From positions 1-64,000 of the forward strand of contig JAJCZB010000031.1 of NCBI GenBank assembly GCA_029262595.1: 64,000 nucleotides of DNA, given 5' to 3'. Under the pieces are notes generated by a model that was given only the letters and a program-made list of their open reading frames with translations, made no database searches and had not been told where the DNA came from. Below are positions 25,292 to 34,534 of this stretch, in pieces. A program made the translations under genes and the position numbers. Numbering within the stretch: position 1 is the first letter of the stretch; every line of letters starts with the position of its first letter. The stretch is from Candidatus Babelota bacterium. GTDB lineage: Bacteria; Babelota; Babeliae; Babelales; Vermiphilaceae.

Positions 25292-26594
25292 TTTCAAGCG
25301 CTTTTCGAGCAACGCTCACTGCATCATTAATGTGTGCTTTATAAATCTTATCTGAGTAGAGATCCGGTTTGCATTTATGAATTGCATCGTGCAATGTGTC
25401 TAATTTTGCTTTTGGCATATATGGCACCGTTGAGTGAGGGCTAGAATGAGAGTCTTTTCTAAAAAGGATCACTTCGTGCTGCGGGCGAATATCAGCAACG
25501 ATTGCGTGTTCGGGAGTAATGCTTTTTGCTATTTTTTTGGCGTGATGCAGAATAATGGGAGCAAAAGCGATTGTGGGGAGTGGATTAAGAGGGTAGCAAG
25601 AGCGATAATTAACGGGCGTCCAGCCAAAAAACCAGAGCTCTACGTGCCCTGGAGAGATATCGCGCAGCAGCCCGCTTTTTCCATACACGACTTGTGGGCG
25701 GCTAAAGTTAGAAGATTGTAAAAATCTCTTTGGGCAGTTGTGAGTATTTCTTGTGCATCGCGTTACTTTCAATTGAATCTGTATCAGTTTGTTGGGTAGT
25801 TTAAAATCTTTTCGAGCACGAAAGATACGATTTGAGAAAAACTGATTTGGTGCAAACATGTCCATGGGTTGAATGCGATCACGCAGTGAATAGAGATTAT
25901 AGACGCGTTTGAAAAGAGGATCAGTAGTCAGATAATCCGTGTCGTTGATGATGGGCGTACCTAAGAGCACCGTCTCATCAACGGTAAATGGCATTCCTGA
26001 ATATTCTTTTTGTCGGATTAATCCCAAATTAAGACAAACATTTCCTCCATGGCTGTAGCCAAACAATCGAATACGGGGAGTAATATTTTCAGCGCGTAAT
26101 CGCTTTATTTCTTGATGGAGCTCTTTAAAAAGACGCTGCGCTTCTTGATATCTACTTTTCGCGCTTAACAGCCCAGACCATCCAAATGTGTAATAGCGAT
26201 TGTCGTGCTTATTTACCCCATAATGTTTGCCGATTTCATTGAGCGTGAATGCGAACGTTGATGATGAATCGCCTTTGATGGGAAGAGGTTGTACGCGATG
26301 TAAGCCTAATCGCTGCATCGCCTGATTTTTATAAAAGAAGGGATCTTCTCGCATAAGCTCTACTGTTTTTTCATACAGGGTTCCGCCTACCTGGTCTTTC
26401 ATAAACAGCATAAAATTGTTCCATGAAATATGCGGTTTGATGCTCATAATCCCGTGTACAAATACGTTGAGCCACACTACGCGCGGCTTTTTGTGCGTGG
26501 GTTCAGGAGTGGCATGCGCGTGAGAAAACGGCACTGCTATACAGAGCAGTCCAAAGAGGAACGAGCATGTGATTGATGCTTTCTTGCGAGTCAT
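25278..26594 (-). CDS. Secreted alpha/beta hydrolase (lipase-like)
   Basis: A 438-residue protein with a signal peptide (to about residue 28). The alpha/beta hydrolase fold is suggested by the strand VVWLNVFVHGIMS with the oxyanion-type HG (40-52) and the nucleophile elbow LFGYSHGGN (Ser181 in G-x-S-x-G form), followed by a strand ending at LLGTPI. The C-terminal 150 residues are less typical and may form a lid. It may act on lipids or esters in the periplasm or host compartment. The substrate is unknown. Confidence 0.75.
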   Translation of the reverse strand: MTRKKASITCSFLFGLLCIAVPFSHAHATPEPTHKKPRVVWLNVFVHGIMSIKPHISWNNFMLFMKDQVGGTLYEKTVELMREDPFFYKNQAMQRLGLHRVQPLPIKGDSSSTFAFTLNEIGKHYGVNKHDNRYYTFGWSGLLSAKSRYQEAQRLFKELHQEIKRLRAENITPRIRLFGYSHGGNVCLNLGLIRQKEYSGMPFTVDETVLLGTPIINDTDYLTTDPLFKRVYNLYSLRDRIQPMDMFAPNQFFSNRIFRARKDFKLPNKLIQIQLKVTRCTRNTHNCPKRFLQSSNFSRPQVVYGKSGLLRDISPGHVELWFFGWTPVNYRSCYPLNPLPTIAFAPIILHHAKKIAKSITPEHAIVADIRPQHEVILFRKDSHSSPHSTVPYMPKAKLDTLHDAIHKCKPDLYSDKIYKAHINDAVSVARKALEISRE

Positions 26595-26878
26595 ACCCTT
26601 TTTCCTTTTTTTATAGTCAAAGGCACATAAGATCCGCCTCTTTCATCCTTATAATACCCTATTTTGCCTTTTTTTTTCAATCCTCTGTAGAAGTTATTTT
26701 AAGCCACGCAGGCTTATTTATAGGGCTTTGTAGGGCAGAGTGCACCAGAAGGATGATCTGAGCGCGCTATTCGACTATTCCTGATGGGGGTCTTGCTGTG
26801 AAAAGCCCCTTTGTTTTATGCTCAAAATCATGAGAAAAATGAGGCATTTAGGATGATTATTACGAAAAAAGGGCATTA

Positions 26879-28996
26879 ATGCTGGATAAGAAGACAAAGG
26901 GTGAATCTCATTCTGAGGGACACGTTCATATCGTATCCAATGGCTTGCCTAAGTTGATTGTGGCAGCTATTGGTTCAATGTACATCGTAGTAAAGGTGTT
27001 GTTATATGCATTTGTATTATTGCCTGAGTGGCCGCTTGTAATAATTGCAACAATAATCCAGTTTTGGGCGGGGGCATCTTTTTATCGAATGGCATGGGGA
27101 GCACTAAAAAAAGGCTCTTCAAACATGTATACGCTTATAGTTTTGGGTACTACTACTGCGTATGCCTACTCACTGGCCGTCTTTTTTTTTGGAGCCCAAT
27201 TGCAAGCTATGGGCATTTCGGCCCACAGTTACTTTGATGCCTCTATTTTTATTGTAACATTTATTTTATTAGGAAATTTTATTGAGTCGCTTTCAAAGGA
27301 GCGCGCATCCGATGCCCTTCAAAAACTTTTAACTCTTCAACCTCCGGTTGCTCGTATTAAACAAACTGACGGAGAAGGTAATTGGAAAGAAATATCAGTC
27401 GATAAATTGTCTTTGGGTGATATCATGCTTGTCAAAGCCGGCGATCGCATTCCGAGCGATGGCACAATAATTAAGGGATCTACTGGCGTAGATGAAAGCA
27501 TGATTACCGGTGAAAGTGTGCCCGTTACCAAAGAAAAAGGGGATGTTGTGATTGGTGCCACTATCAATAAGACTGGCACAATTGAAGTTGAAGTTACAAA
27601 AGTGGGAGAGCATACCGTTTTGTCAGGAATTATCACATTGGTTGAGCAAGCCCAATCATCACGTGCACCTATTCAAAATGTAGTTGATCGAGTGGCGTCT
27701 TATTTCGTGCCGCTCGTTATAGTGCTTTCCTTAATTACTTTTGCGTTGTGGTTTGTGCTTGGGCCGATTCCTCCCCTTGGTCACGCAATTGTTTCGATGA
27801 TTTTGGTTTTGATTATTGCGTGCCCGTGTGCGCTTGGTTTGGCAACACCGCTTTCTGTAGTGATTAGTATTGGGCGTGGCGCGTTACAGGGAGTGCTCAT
27901 AAAAAACGCTCAGGCAATCGAGCAGATCGGTTCCATAAATGCAATCGTATTCGATAAAACAGGTACACTTACAACGGGGCAGCAAGAAATACAGGCATTT
28001 AATATGGTTTCCAACGGTGGTACTATTTTAACAAAACAGGGATGGTCTATTCCTTCGGGTGTGGATGCGGAACAGTTTATTATTGCTATCGGCGCACTAA
28101 TTGAAGAACAATCTTCTCATCCTTTGGCAGATGCATACGCGGCATTTGTGAAGAAAAAAATAGCGGATTATCGCACGGTTGTACAAAATGTCTCTTTAGA
28201 AAAAAGTGTCTCACTAGAGGGAATCGGCTTTCAAGCGGAACTCAATGGACACACTGGTATTATTGGATCACGTGATCTGATGCTGCAGAAAAAAATTCCT
28301 ATTGATACTTCTATTATGAGCCAAACGGATGCATGGTTTGATGAAGGAAAATCAGTTTCATTTTTTAGTATTGATCAAGAATTAGTTGCCTATTTTTCTA
28401 TTTCAGATCATATCAGGCCAGAGGCACAAGCAACTATTGCATGGCTGAAACAACACGGCATAACAACAATTATGCTTACGGGAGACAATGAGCGCATTGC
28501 GCAGGCTGTTTCAGCACGCGTAGGAATAGATGATTATTTTGCTTCGGTACTTCCGGATCAAAAAGTAAAAAAAATTCAGGAATTAAAAGAGCAGGGATAT
28601 GTCGTTGCAATGGTGGGTGATGGTATTAATGACGCGCCAGCGATTGCAACTGCGGATGTTGGGATTGCAATTGGCGCTGGGACAGATATTGCTATTGAAA
28701 CAGCCCAGGTGATTCTTTTATCAAGTAACCTTGCACTGGTACCGTTTCTTTTTGCATTGTCTCGCGCTACGATGCGTAACATTTATCAAAATCTTGTATG
28801 GGCATTCGGGTATAATATCGTTCTTATTCCGGTAGCGATGGGGCTATTATATCCCGTTTTTGGAATTGTTCTCCATCCTATTTTGGCAGGAGGAGCAATG
28901 GTTTTTTCAAGTTTATCCGTTGTATTCAATTCAGTTCGATTGCGCAATATGAATTTTCAAAAAGAGTTACCTCAAGTGCAAAAGGAGAGGGGATGA
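26879..28996 (+). CDS. P1B-type (copper-like) cation-translocating ATPase
   Basis: A 705-residue heavy-metal pump. Key motifs: actuator MITGESVPV, membrane metal site Cys315-Pro-Cys317 in IIACPCALGLATP, phosphorylation Asp359 in DKTGTLTTG, the HP dipeptide in SSHPLADA, and hinge GDGINDAPA (580-588). The CPC site fits Cu+ export (CopA type), but Ag, Zn or Cd cannot be excluded. The usual N-terminal metal-binding domain is missing; only a short His-rich start (SHSEGHVHIV) remains. The gene is the first of a coupled operon with two LOG-family genes. Confidence 0.9.
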   Translation: MLDKKTKGESHSEGHVHIVSNGLPKLIVAAIGSMYIVVKVLLYAFVLLPEWPLVIIATIIQFWAGASFYRMAWGALKKGSSNMYTLIVLGTTTAYAYSLAVFFFGAQLQAMGISAHSYFDASIFIVTFILLGNFIESLSKERASDALQKLLTLQPPVARIKQTDGEGNWKEISVDKLSLGDIMLVKAGDRIPSDGTIIKGSTGVDESMITGESVPVTKEKGDVVIGATINKTGTIEVEVTKVGEHTVLSGIITLVEQAQSSRAPIQNVVDRVASYFVPLVIVLSLITFALWFVLGPIPPLGHAIVSMILVLIIACPCALGLATPLSVVISIGRGALQGVLIKNAQAIEQIGSINAIVFDKTGTLTTGQQEIQAFNMVSNGGTILTKQGWSIPSGVDAEQFIIAIGALIEEQSSHPLADAYAAFVKKKIADYRTVVQNVSLEKSVSLEGIGFQAELNGHTGIIGSRDLMLQKKIPIDTSIMSQTDAWFDEGKSVSFFSIDQELVAYFSISDHIRPEAQATIAWLKQHGITTIMLTGDNERIAQAVSARVGIDDYFASVLPDQKVKKIQELKEQGYVVAMVGDGINDAPAIATADVGIAIGAGTDIAIETAQVILLSSNLALVPFLFALSRATMRNIYQNLVWAFGYNIVLIPVAMGLLYPVFGIVLHPILAGGAMVFSSLSVVFNSVRLRNMNFQKELPQVQKERG

Positions 28997-29649
28997 TCAA
29001 ACGAATTGGCATCTGTCTGCGTACCAGTTGGAGCCTGTTTCGCGTCTTTTGGCAAACGATATATGGCGTGTTTCGTGTATCAAAATTGCAAGAACCAATA
29101 GTTTCTATTTTTGGGGGGGCACGCGTTACGGGTGATGATTTTTATTTTAAACAAGCGCACGAATTAGGACGGCGTCTTATTGAGTTAGATATTTCGGTGT
29201 TAACAGGAGGCGGCCCTGGCATTATGGAGGCGGCGAGCTGTGGCGCTATTGCATCTCCAAAAGGTAAAACGCGTATGATGGGAATTGGTGTAACTGATTT
29301 GGGAGAAAAGCCAAATGAGTGTGCGCAGGAATTTTTTGCACTTGATTATTTCTTTGCGCGCAAATGGCTTCTTACTCATTTTTCGTCTGGATTTGTTGTT
29401 TTTCCTGGAGGGTTTGGCACGTTGGATGAGCTTGCCGGGGTACTCACGCTTATTCAAACGAAAAAACTGAAGCGGGTGCCGATTGTTTTGTTTGGCGTTG
29501 AATATTGGCATCATTTTATGACTTGGTTGAAAGATGAAGCGCTCAAACATGGCGCCATTAGTGAGCAAGATTTAAATTTGTTTACCGTTACTGATGATTT
29601 AGAAAAAGTATTTTGTTTGATTCGTGATGAATGTAAGGTGGAATCATGA
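28993..29649 (+). CDS. LOG family protein (first of a tandem pair)
   Basis: A 218-residue Rossmann-fold protein of the LOG/YvdD family, many members of which release cytokinin-type bases from nucleoside monophosphates. The two signature blocks are TGGGPGIMEAAS (about 71-82) and FPGGFGTLDE (about 137-146). The N-terminal 30 residues are extra, basic and hydrophobic (FRVFWQTIYGVFRV), which may tether it to the membrane. It overlaps the P-ATPase stop by four bases and the next LOG gene by four bases. Confidence 0.88.
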   Translation: MIKRIGICLRTSWSLFRVFWQTIYGVFRVSKLQEPIVSIFGGARVTGDDFYFKQAHELGRRLIELDISVLTGGGPGIMEAASCGAIASPKGKTRMMGIGVTDLGEKPNECAQEFFALDYFFARKWLLTHFSSGFVVFPGGFGTLDELAGVLTLIQTKKLKRVPIVLFGVEYWHHFMTWLKDEALKHGAISEQDLNLFTVTDDLEKVFCLIRDECKVES

Positions 29650-30293
29650 AGTGGATTATTGATGTTTTAAAGGTATGGTGGGTTTCTTTAAAATCGGCAC
29701 TCCAGTTGAGTTATGGCGTATTTAAATTACGCCATTTAAAGCAACCAGTGATCGCAGTGTTTGGTGGAAAAGGAGCATATGCAAAAGGCAAATATGCTAC
29801 ATGGGCGTATGATTTTTCTGCTCAGATTGCCCGCAAAAAAATGTCTATTATTACCGGGGGTGGTCCTGGGATAATGGAAGCTGCAAACTGTGGCGCGTTT
29901 GAAGCAACTGAAGATAAAAAGGGGGCAACGCTTGGTATTGGTGTAAGTGGCGTTGACTTGGATTTTTTTAATGAGTGTGCGCCTGTTATTAAGGTTGATT
30001 ATTTTTTTGTGCGCAAGTGGTTGCTTACTCATTATGCATCAGCGTACGTTTTTTTTCCGGGTGGTGTTGGTACGGTGGATGAGCTTTTTGAAGTGTTGAA
30101 TCTTATGAAGCTCAATAAGATGCCTCGCGTACCTGTGGTTTTGGTAGGTGAGGAATATTGGAGCCATTTGACCGGATGGTATAAGCAAGCGCATGAAAGT
30201 GATTTAATTGGTACGCCACTTTCAGAAAGTATGACTATTACTGATGATATTAGTCATGCAGTTACAATAGTTACAAAGCATAGTACAACATAA
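29646..30293 (+). CDS. LOG family protein (second of a tandem pair)
   Basis: A 215-residue paralogue of the preceding protein with the same N-terminal extension (KSALQLSYGVFKLRHLKQPV) and motifs TGGGPGIMEAAN and FPGGVGTVDELFE. The shared layout, including DYFFVRKWLLTHYAS versus DYFFARKWLLTHFSS, points to local duplication. The phosphoribohydrolase activity expected from the family has not been shown here. Why the pair is coupled to a metal pump is unclear. Confidence 0.88.
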   Translation: MKWIIDVLKVWWVSLKSALQLSYGVFKLRHLKQPVIAVFGGKGAYAKGKYATWAYDFSAQIARKKMSIITGGGPGIMEAANCGAFEATEDKKGATLGIGVSGVDLDFFNECAPVIKVDYFFVRKWLLTHYASAYVFFPGGVGTVDELFEVLNLMKLNKMPRVPVVLVGEEYWSHLTGWYKQAHESDLIGTPLSESMTITDDISHAVTIVTKHSTT

Positions 30294-30392
30294 AGTAACG
30301 TGCGCAATTGTATGCATCTCTAGTAATCGTTTTTGCGTTATTGGTATGACTGTATCTTGTTTAAAAATAGTAACCATATCAAAGGTACGTAT

Positions 30393-30974
30393 ATGAAACA
30401 GTTACATACATTAGTTTTTATTTTTACATGTCTTCAAGCGAGTAGCCTAATGGGCGCAGCTTCAGCAGGTGCTGATAGCGCTGTTATTAAAACGAGATCA
30501 TCCATTTGCTCAGTAGGAGCTACTTCAGATGGTAAATATCTCGTCGTGGGTCACGGCTTTTCTCGCCTCGTGATGTATGACGCCGAAACTCAAGAAAAAC
30601 AAGGAGAGTATGATTGCCAGGCTGCATTTACGAGCGATGATCCTATTGAATTCAGCATTGGTGATAGTGAGTGTGTTGCAACGCGATCAGGTAATTTTGC
30701 TGTTACGATTACGCAAAAAGACGGCGGTCATATTTTGGCAACATGGGATCCCGCTACGGCAGCTGCTCAAAACACTGAGTTATGCAAAAGTGATGGAGTG
30801 ACGGTTACAAAAACTACGGAGGGTGCTGAGATTGCTCATGGAGGCAAAAAAGCCAGAATTGCACATGTTCGTGCGGCGTTTGTTTTGGCGCGCCAGAAAA
30901 AGTTGGCAGTAGGTACGTCAACGGGAGATCTTACTTTGTATCCTCTTGATGCGCTACCCGTGGATGAATCTTAA
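30393..30974 (+). CDS. Small secreted protein with WD40/propeller-like repeats
   Basis: The start is at the ATG at 30393, where the signal peptide begins (MKQLHTLVFIFTCLQASSLM). The 193-residue mature chain is beta-rich. Blades such as GATSDGKYLVVGHGFSRLVM and LAVGTSTGDLTLYPLDAL have the look of WD40 strands, but only two or three blades fit, too few for a closed propeller, so it may be a degraded or partial relative. Its stop overlaps the end of the convergent symporter gene by four bases. Confidence 0.6.
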   Translation: MKQLHTLVFIFTCLQASSLMGAASAGADSAVIKTRSSICSVGATSDGKYLVVGHGFSRLVMYDAETQEKQGEYDCQAAFTSDDPIEFSIGDSECVATRSGNFAVTITQKDGGHILATWDPATAAAQNTELCKSDGVTVTKTTEGAEIAHGGKKARIAHVRAAFVLARQKKLAVGTSTGDLTLYPLDALPVDES

Positions 30975-32338
30975 TAGTTTCTTTTATCGAGCAGAACTCC
31001 AAGTGCATATCCAATTGCAGAAATGAGCACCGGTAAAATCACTTTTGGAAACGTAGTATTCCAGAATGGAATGGCCACGAATGCTATTCCACCTAATACC
31101 ACTGAAAAAAGAGCTCCGCGTTGGGATACGTTTTTCGTGCAATAGGCGACAAGCAATGGCACCAAAAGGCAGCTTACTGAAATAGCATAACTATCAATTA
31201 AAATTGTAATCACATTTTGCGGAACAAAGTATGATGCAGCGAATGCACCAGCGCCAACAACGAGCGTGACTACTTTTGATCGAGTGAGTGGATCTGAAAG
31301 GCCAGTCCAGCGCAATTCAAAATCTTGCGCTATATTTGAACTGACTGCGCAGAGAAGTGAATCAGCAGTAGAGGTAATTGCCGCGATGATTGCGCACAGG
31401 CATAAGATAACCACAAATTCATTAGTGAGCAGTTCGATCACAGGAATAAGTGGGCTTTCTCCGGCAGCGAGCTTGATGCCCATCAGCTTTGCTTGCATGC
31501 CAAAATAAATTGGAATAAGCGCAAACAAAACCATAAATACGCAAGAGATAAGTGCAGCCAAAGAAGCTACCCGTTTAGTACGTGCGGCAAAAAAGCGCTG
31601 TGCTAAATCTTGCTCGATTAAAGAAAAAAGCGCAGGCATTGTAATCGTTGCGACCAATGCATTCAATGATAATGGCACCGTGCCAAACATTTCTTTTTGA
31701 ATGGTTGTTATTGATTGCCAATCAAAGGGAGGGCCATAAAAGAGGCTATAGATAAACACACCGGTAAAAATTCCAATAATTAAAAGCACTTGAAAGACAT
31801 CCGTAATTACAACAGCTTTCAAGCCCCCGGCCATTGTATACAGAATAATAAAGAGCCAAAATGCGATAAAAATAATTTCTGTGCCAACGCCCAGATCAAG
31901 TGAACCGATAATGGTGCGAGAGGCCACTACTTGGCCAATTAATAATCCGCTCATAGTGATGATTGAAAGAAAAGAGGCAATCTGTTTTAAAAACAGAGAC
32001 TGATACGTATATTCAAAAATTTCTGCGGTAGTGCTTACTTGCAACGCTTGCAAACGGCTGGCAAATCCTGCAGCAAGAAGCGCAAATCCTATCGTCATTC
32101 CTACGGTATACAGAAGGCCATAGAGGCCATAGAGATATGCGTTTTCAGATGTACCAATGAGCATGCCCCCGCCAATTTGTGTAGCAATAAGCGTCATCGT
32201 AATGGGAAAAAGGCCAAGGTCTCTTCCTGCCAAAAAGTAGTCGGCAGTGTTTCCCACTTTTGTAGAGGCGAGAAAACCAAGAATGGTATAAAAAATTGCA
32301 AGTGCTGCAAAGACAGCGAAAAATAATAATGTATTCAT
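30971..32338 (-). CDS. Sodium:solute symporter (SSS family)
   Basis: A 455-residue inner-membrane transporter with about 12-13 hydrophobic helices. The family pattern is seen in NTADYFLAGRDLGLFPITMT (29-48), the unwound TM1 region ATQIGGGMLIG, and AAITSTADSLLCAVSSN in the sodium-site helix. Family members import sugars, amino acids, pantothenate or nucleobases with Na+; the substrate cannot be told from this sequence. There is no visible partner gene. Confidence 0.9.
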   Translation of the reverse strand: MNTLLFFAVFAALAIFYTILGFLASTKVGNTADYFLAGRDLGLFPITMTLIATQIGGGMLIGTSENAYLYGLYGLLYTVGMTIGFALLAAGFASRLQALQVSTTAEIFEYTYQSLFLKQIASFLSIITMSGLLIGQVVASRTIIGSLDLGVGTEIIFIAFWLFIILYTMAGGLKAVVITDVFQVLLIIGIFTGVFIYSLFYGPPFDWQSITTIQKEMFGTVPLSLNALVATITMPALFSLIEQDLAQRFFAARTKRVASLAALISCVFMVLFALIPIYFGMQAKLMGIKLAAGESPLIPVIELLTNEFVVILCLCAIIAAITSTADSLLCAVSSNIAQDFELRWTGLSDPLTRSKVVTLVVGAGAFAASYFVPQNVITILIDSYAISVSCLLVPLLVAYCTKNVSQRGALFSVVLGGIAFVAIPFWNTTFPKVILPVLISAIGYALGVLLDKRNY

Positions 32339-32463
32339 GAATGATCTCCATTGAAAGTTTAGGTATAAGCGTATCTGATAGAAACGGTAGAAACAATAGT
32401 TGAAAGCAAGGCAATGCCTTTACCGTTCAATGGAGAAAGATTGAAGAAATGAGATGTAAAAGG

Positions 32464-32736
32464 TTATGTTTTAGCGTTAATTGCTGCACGGGTACTTGCC
32501 TTTAAAAGAGCCGAATACATTTTAGGTAAAGTATATAGATATATCCCTAAATGTAAAAAAGTGGCGGATGGCAACTGCCCCTGACGTATACGCCTCCAGT
32601 GCGTAGGCGTGGTGCGGGCATTTACAGCAAACATGCTTGCATCAAAAAGTAATTGTACGATCGCTGGTATAGAATGTGAAAGAGTAGGAGTAATGAGGCT
32701 AGTTGCTAAAATCAAAGATAAAATTGTTTTTTTCAT
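32464..32736 (-). CDS. Small secreted protein, second of a coupled pair
   Basis: 90 residues with a signal peptide (MKKTILSLILATSLITPTLS), then a basic, moderately hydrophobic chain ending in an Ala/Lys-rich tail. The start overlaps the stop of the gene upstream in an ATGA, so the two are made together. No known family is recognised. Confidence 0.6.
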   Translation of the reverse strand: MKKTILSLILATSLITPTLSHSIPAIVQLLFDASMFAVNARTTPTHWRRIRQGQLPSATFLHLGIYLYTLPKMYSALLKASTRAAINAKT

Positions 32737-33032
32737 ATTTGTACCTTCACAGTGATGCCTTTTTTGTTTCGTAATTTTTTAATTCGCTTATATATGCGCT
32801 CAGCGGCATGCGTGGTTCCAAGAGTAAGTGCAAGCATCAAAGCGATAGTCGGTTTATCAAAATTACTAGTATAGAGCCCGTTTGTTACCAAATAACCTCC
32901 TACACCAACTATAGCAACATCCACTGCTATTTTTGAAGCAGTATAAGCACCATTAACTACATTTGATGCTGGGCAATAAAGAGGGGTTGCAAGTCCCATC
33001 AAAAGCAATGATGATAATAAAATATGTTTCAT
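32733..33032 (-). CDS. Small secreted or membrane protein, first of a coupled pair
   Basis: 99 residues: signal peptide (HILLSSLLLMGLATPLYC; a Cys at 20 after LY is not a convincing lipobox). Two more hydrophobic stretches follow (VAIVGVGGYLV and IALMLALTLGTTHA), with a basic C-terminus (RIYKRIKKLRNKK). It may be an inner-membrane protein with a positively charged cytoplasmic tail. It is translationally coupled to the next gene. The function is unknown. Confidence 0.6.
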   Translation of the reverse strand: MKHILLSSLLLMGLATPLYCPASNVVNGAYTASKIAVDVAIVGVGGYLVTNGLYTSNFDKPTIALMLALTLGTTHAAERIYKRIKKLRNKKGITVKVQI

Positions 33033-33178
33033 GTGTATCCTTGTTTAGATAGAGTCTTTTTTGGACATGAGTATACAGCAAATTGTATAGGGGGCAACTC
33101 ATAGAAACTTCATGACAGACCTCACCTTTCTTGGTATACTCAAGGCATTACTAAAGATTTAATTATGAGGGTACTTTT

Positions 33179-33829
33179 GTGAAGAACGGTTATGCACCAC
33201 TTGTATCAACGATATCTTTTTTTGTCATAGCAAAGCTATTTTCTCTTTTTAAATTAAGCCTCAGCGCTGGTTCTTTTTGGACCTTTTTTTCTTTGCGCAA
33301 TATTATTGCTCCGCTTTCTGGCGCCTTTGGGGGCGTAAGTGGTGCAGGGTTATTTTTTGCGGGTAGTATATTTTCTGCAATGCTTTTCAAAAAAACAGTG
33401 TTTCTTTCATCGCTGGCGTTTAGTGGAATTCCAACGCTTTTTTCTTCACTCTATTGGGCAACAGAATCTCGGCTCGTGCGCGCGGGTGTACCAGCTGTTT
33501 GCATGCTGTTATTTGTCATGCATGCGCAAGGGGCAGGAGCATGGCCGTATGCGATGTTTTGGCTGATACCAATTGGTATTACATTTTTTAATACATCATC
33601 ACTATTTCTCACAGCATTGGGCAGCACCTTTACGGCGCATGCAGTTGGATCTGTTTTATGGCTTTATGCGACGGCAATGGACGCTCAGCACTGGATGGCA
33701 TTGATTCCGCAGGTTGCTCTTGAGCGGTTTACTTATGCGCTTGGCATGTATCTGAGTTATCGTGTATTTTCCTATATCGCATCACATTCAGTTTCATTTG
33801 TCTCAGCACGCGCTTCTTCTGACGCATAG
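33179..33829 (+). CDS. Polytopic membrane protein, unknown
   Basis: The start codon is GTG at 33179 behind gaggg. The 216-residue protein has about six transmembrane segments and few charges. The layout (VAKLFSLFKLSL..., a central GAWPYAMFWLIPIGI, then FLTALGSTFTAHAVGSVLWL) recalls small substrate-binding subunits of ECF-type vitamin transporters, but I see no signature that would settle it. It is the first gene of an operon with uppS (12-base gap) and gpsA, so a role in lipid or envelope supply is also possible. Confidence 0.6.
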   Translation: MKNGYAPLVSTISFFVIAKLFSLFKLSLSAGSFWTFFSLRNIIAPLSGAFGGVSGAGLFFAGSIFSAMLFKKTVFLSSLAFSGIPTLFSSLYWATESRLVRAGVPAVCMLLFVMHAQGAGAWPYAMFWLIPIGITFFNTSSLFLTALGSTFTAHAVGSVLWLYATAMDAQHWMALIPQVALERFTYALGMYLSYRVFSYIASHSVSFVSARASSDA

Positions 33830-33841
33830 TGGGCGTTTAAG

Positions 33842-34534
33842 ATGGTGAAGCATCTTGCTTGTATCATGGATGGCAATCGACGTTGGGCAAAAAAACATGA
33901 TGCAATGCCGTGGGAGGGGCATAAAGAAGGCGTTAAAGCTGTTGAGCGGGTGATAGATTTTTGCTTAGAGCAAAATATTCCACATCTTTCTTTATACACC
34001 TTTTCTCTTGAAAATTTTAATCGGCCAAAAGATGAACTCCATTTTTTATTTTCAGTTTTATTACAGCAATTAAAAGATCGAGTGATTTCTCAGATGGTTG
34101 CAAAAAAAGTGCACGTTTCTTTTGTAGGAGATAGATCATTATTCCCTGAATCGGCACGACGCGTAATTGATGAAATTGAAAGTGCGTGTAGTCCTAATGG
34201 TGCATTACATGTACAGCTTCTTTTTTGCTATGGCGGACGCCAAGAAATTATGCACGGGGTGCGCACTGCTATTAATAAAGTGCAGTCTGGCGCTCTCGCG
34301 ATTGATGATTTGGATGCGGATAGATTTGAACAAATGTTGTGGAGTGGATCTGCTCCTGCACCCGAGATAATTATTCGCACGGGTGGCGCGCAACGATTGA
34401 GTAATTTTTTATTATTCCAAGCAGCGTATAGCGAACTTTTTTTTCTTGATTGCTATTGGCCAGAGCTATCCAAGCAAGAGCTGCATAAGGTAGTGGATAC
34501 ATATACTAACCGGCAAAGGAATTTTGGCGCATGA
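33842..34534 (+). CDS. uppS: Undecaprenyl diphosphate synthase (cis-prenyltransferase)
   Basis: A 230-residue cytosolic enzyme that builds the C55 lipid carrier for peptidoglycan and surface polysaccharides. Motifs: HLACIMDGNRRWAKK (catalytic Asp10), GHKEGVKAVERVI, LYTFSLENFNRP and the C-terminal IIIRTGGAQRLSNFLLFQAA followed by ELFFLDCYWPE. The family usually has RTSGE or RTGGE at that point; here Ala-Gln replaces the Glu-containing pair. Length is normal. It overlaps gpsA by four bases. Confidence 0.93.
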   Translation: MVKHLACIMDGNRRWAKKHDAMPWEGHKEGVKAVERVIDFCLEQNIPHLSLYTFSLENFNRPKDELHFLFSVLLQQLKDRVISQMVAKKVHVSFVGDRSLFPESARRVIDEIESACSPNGALHVQLLFCYGGRQEIMHGVRTAINKVQSGALAIDDLDADRFEQMLWSGSAPAPEIIIRTGGAQRLSNFLLFQAAYSELFFLDCYWPELSKQELHKVVDTYTNRQRNFGA

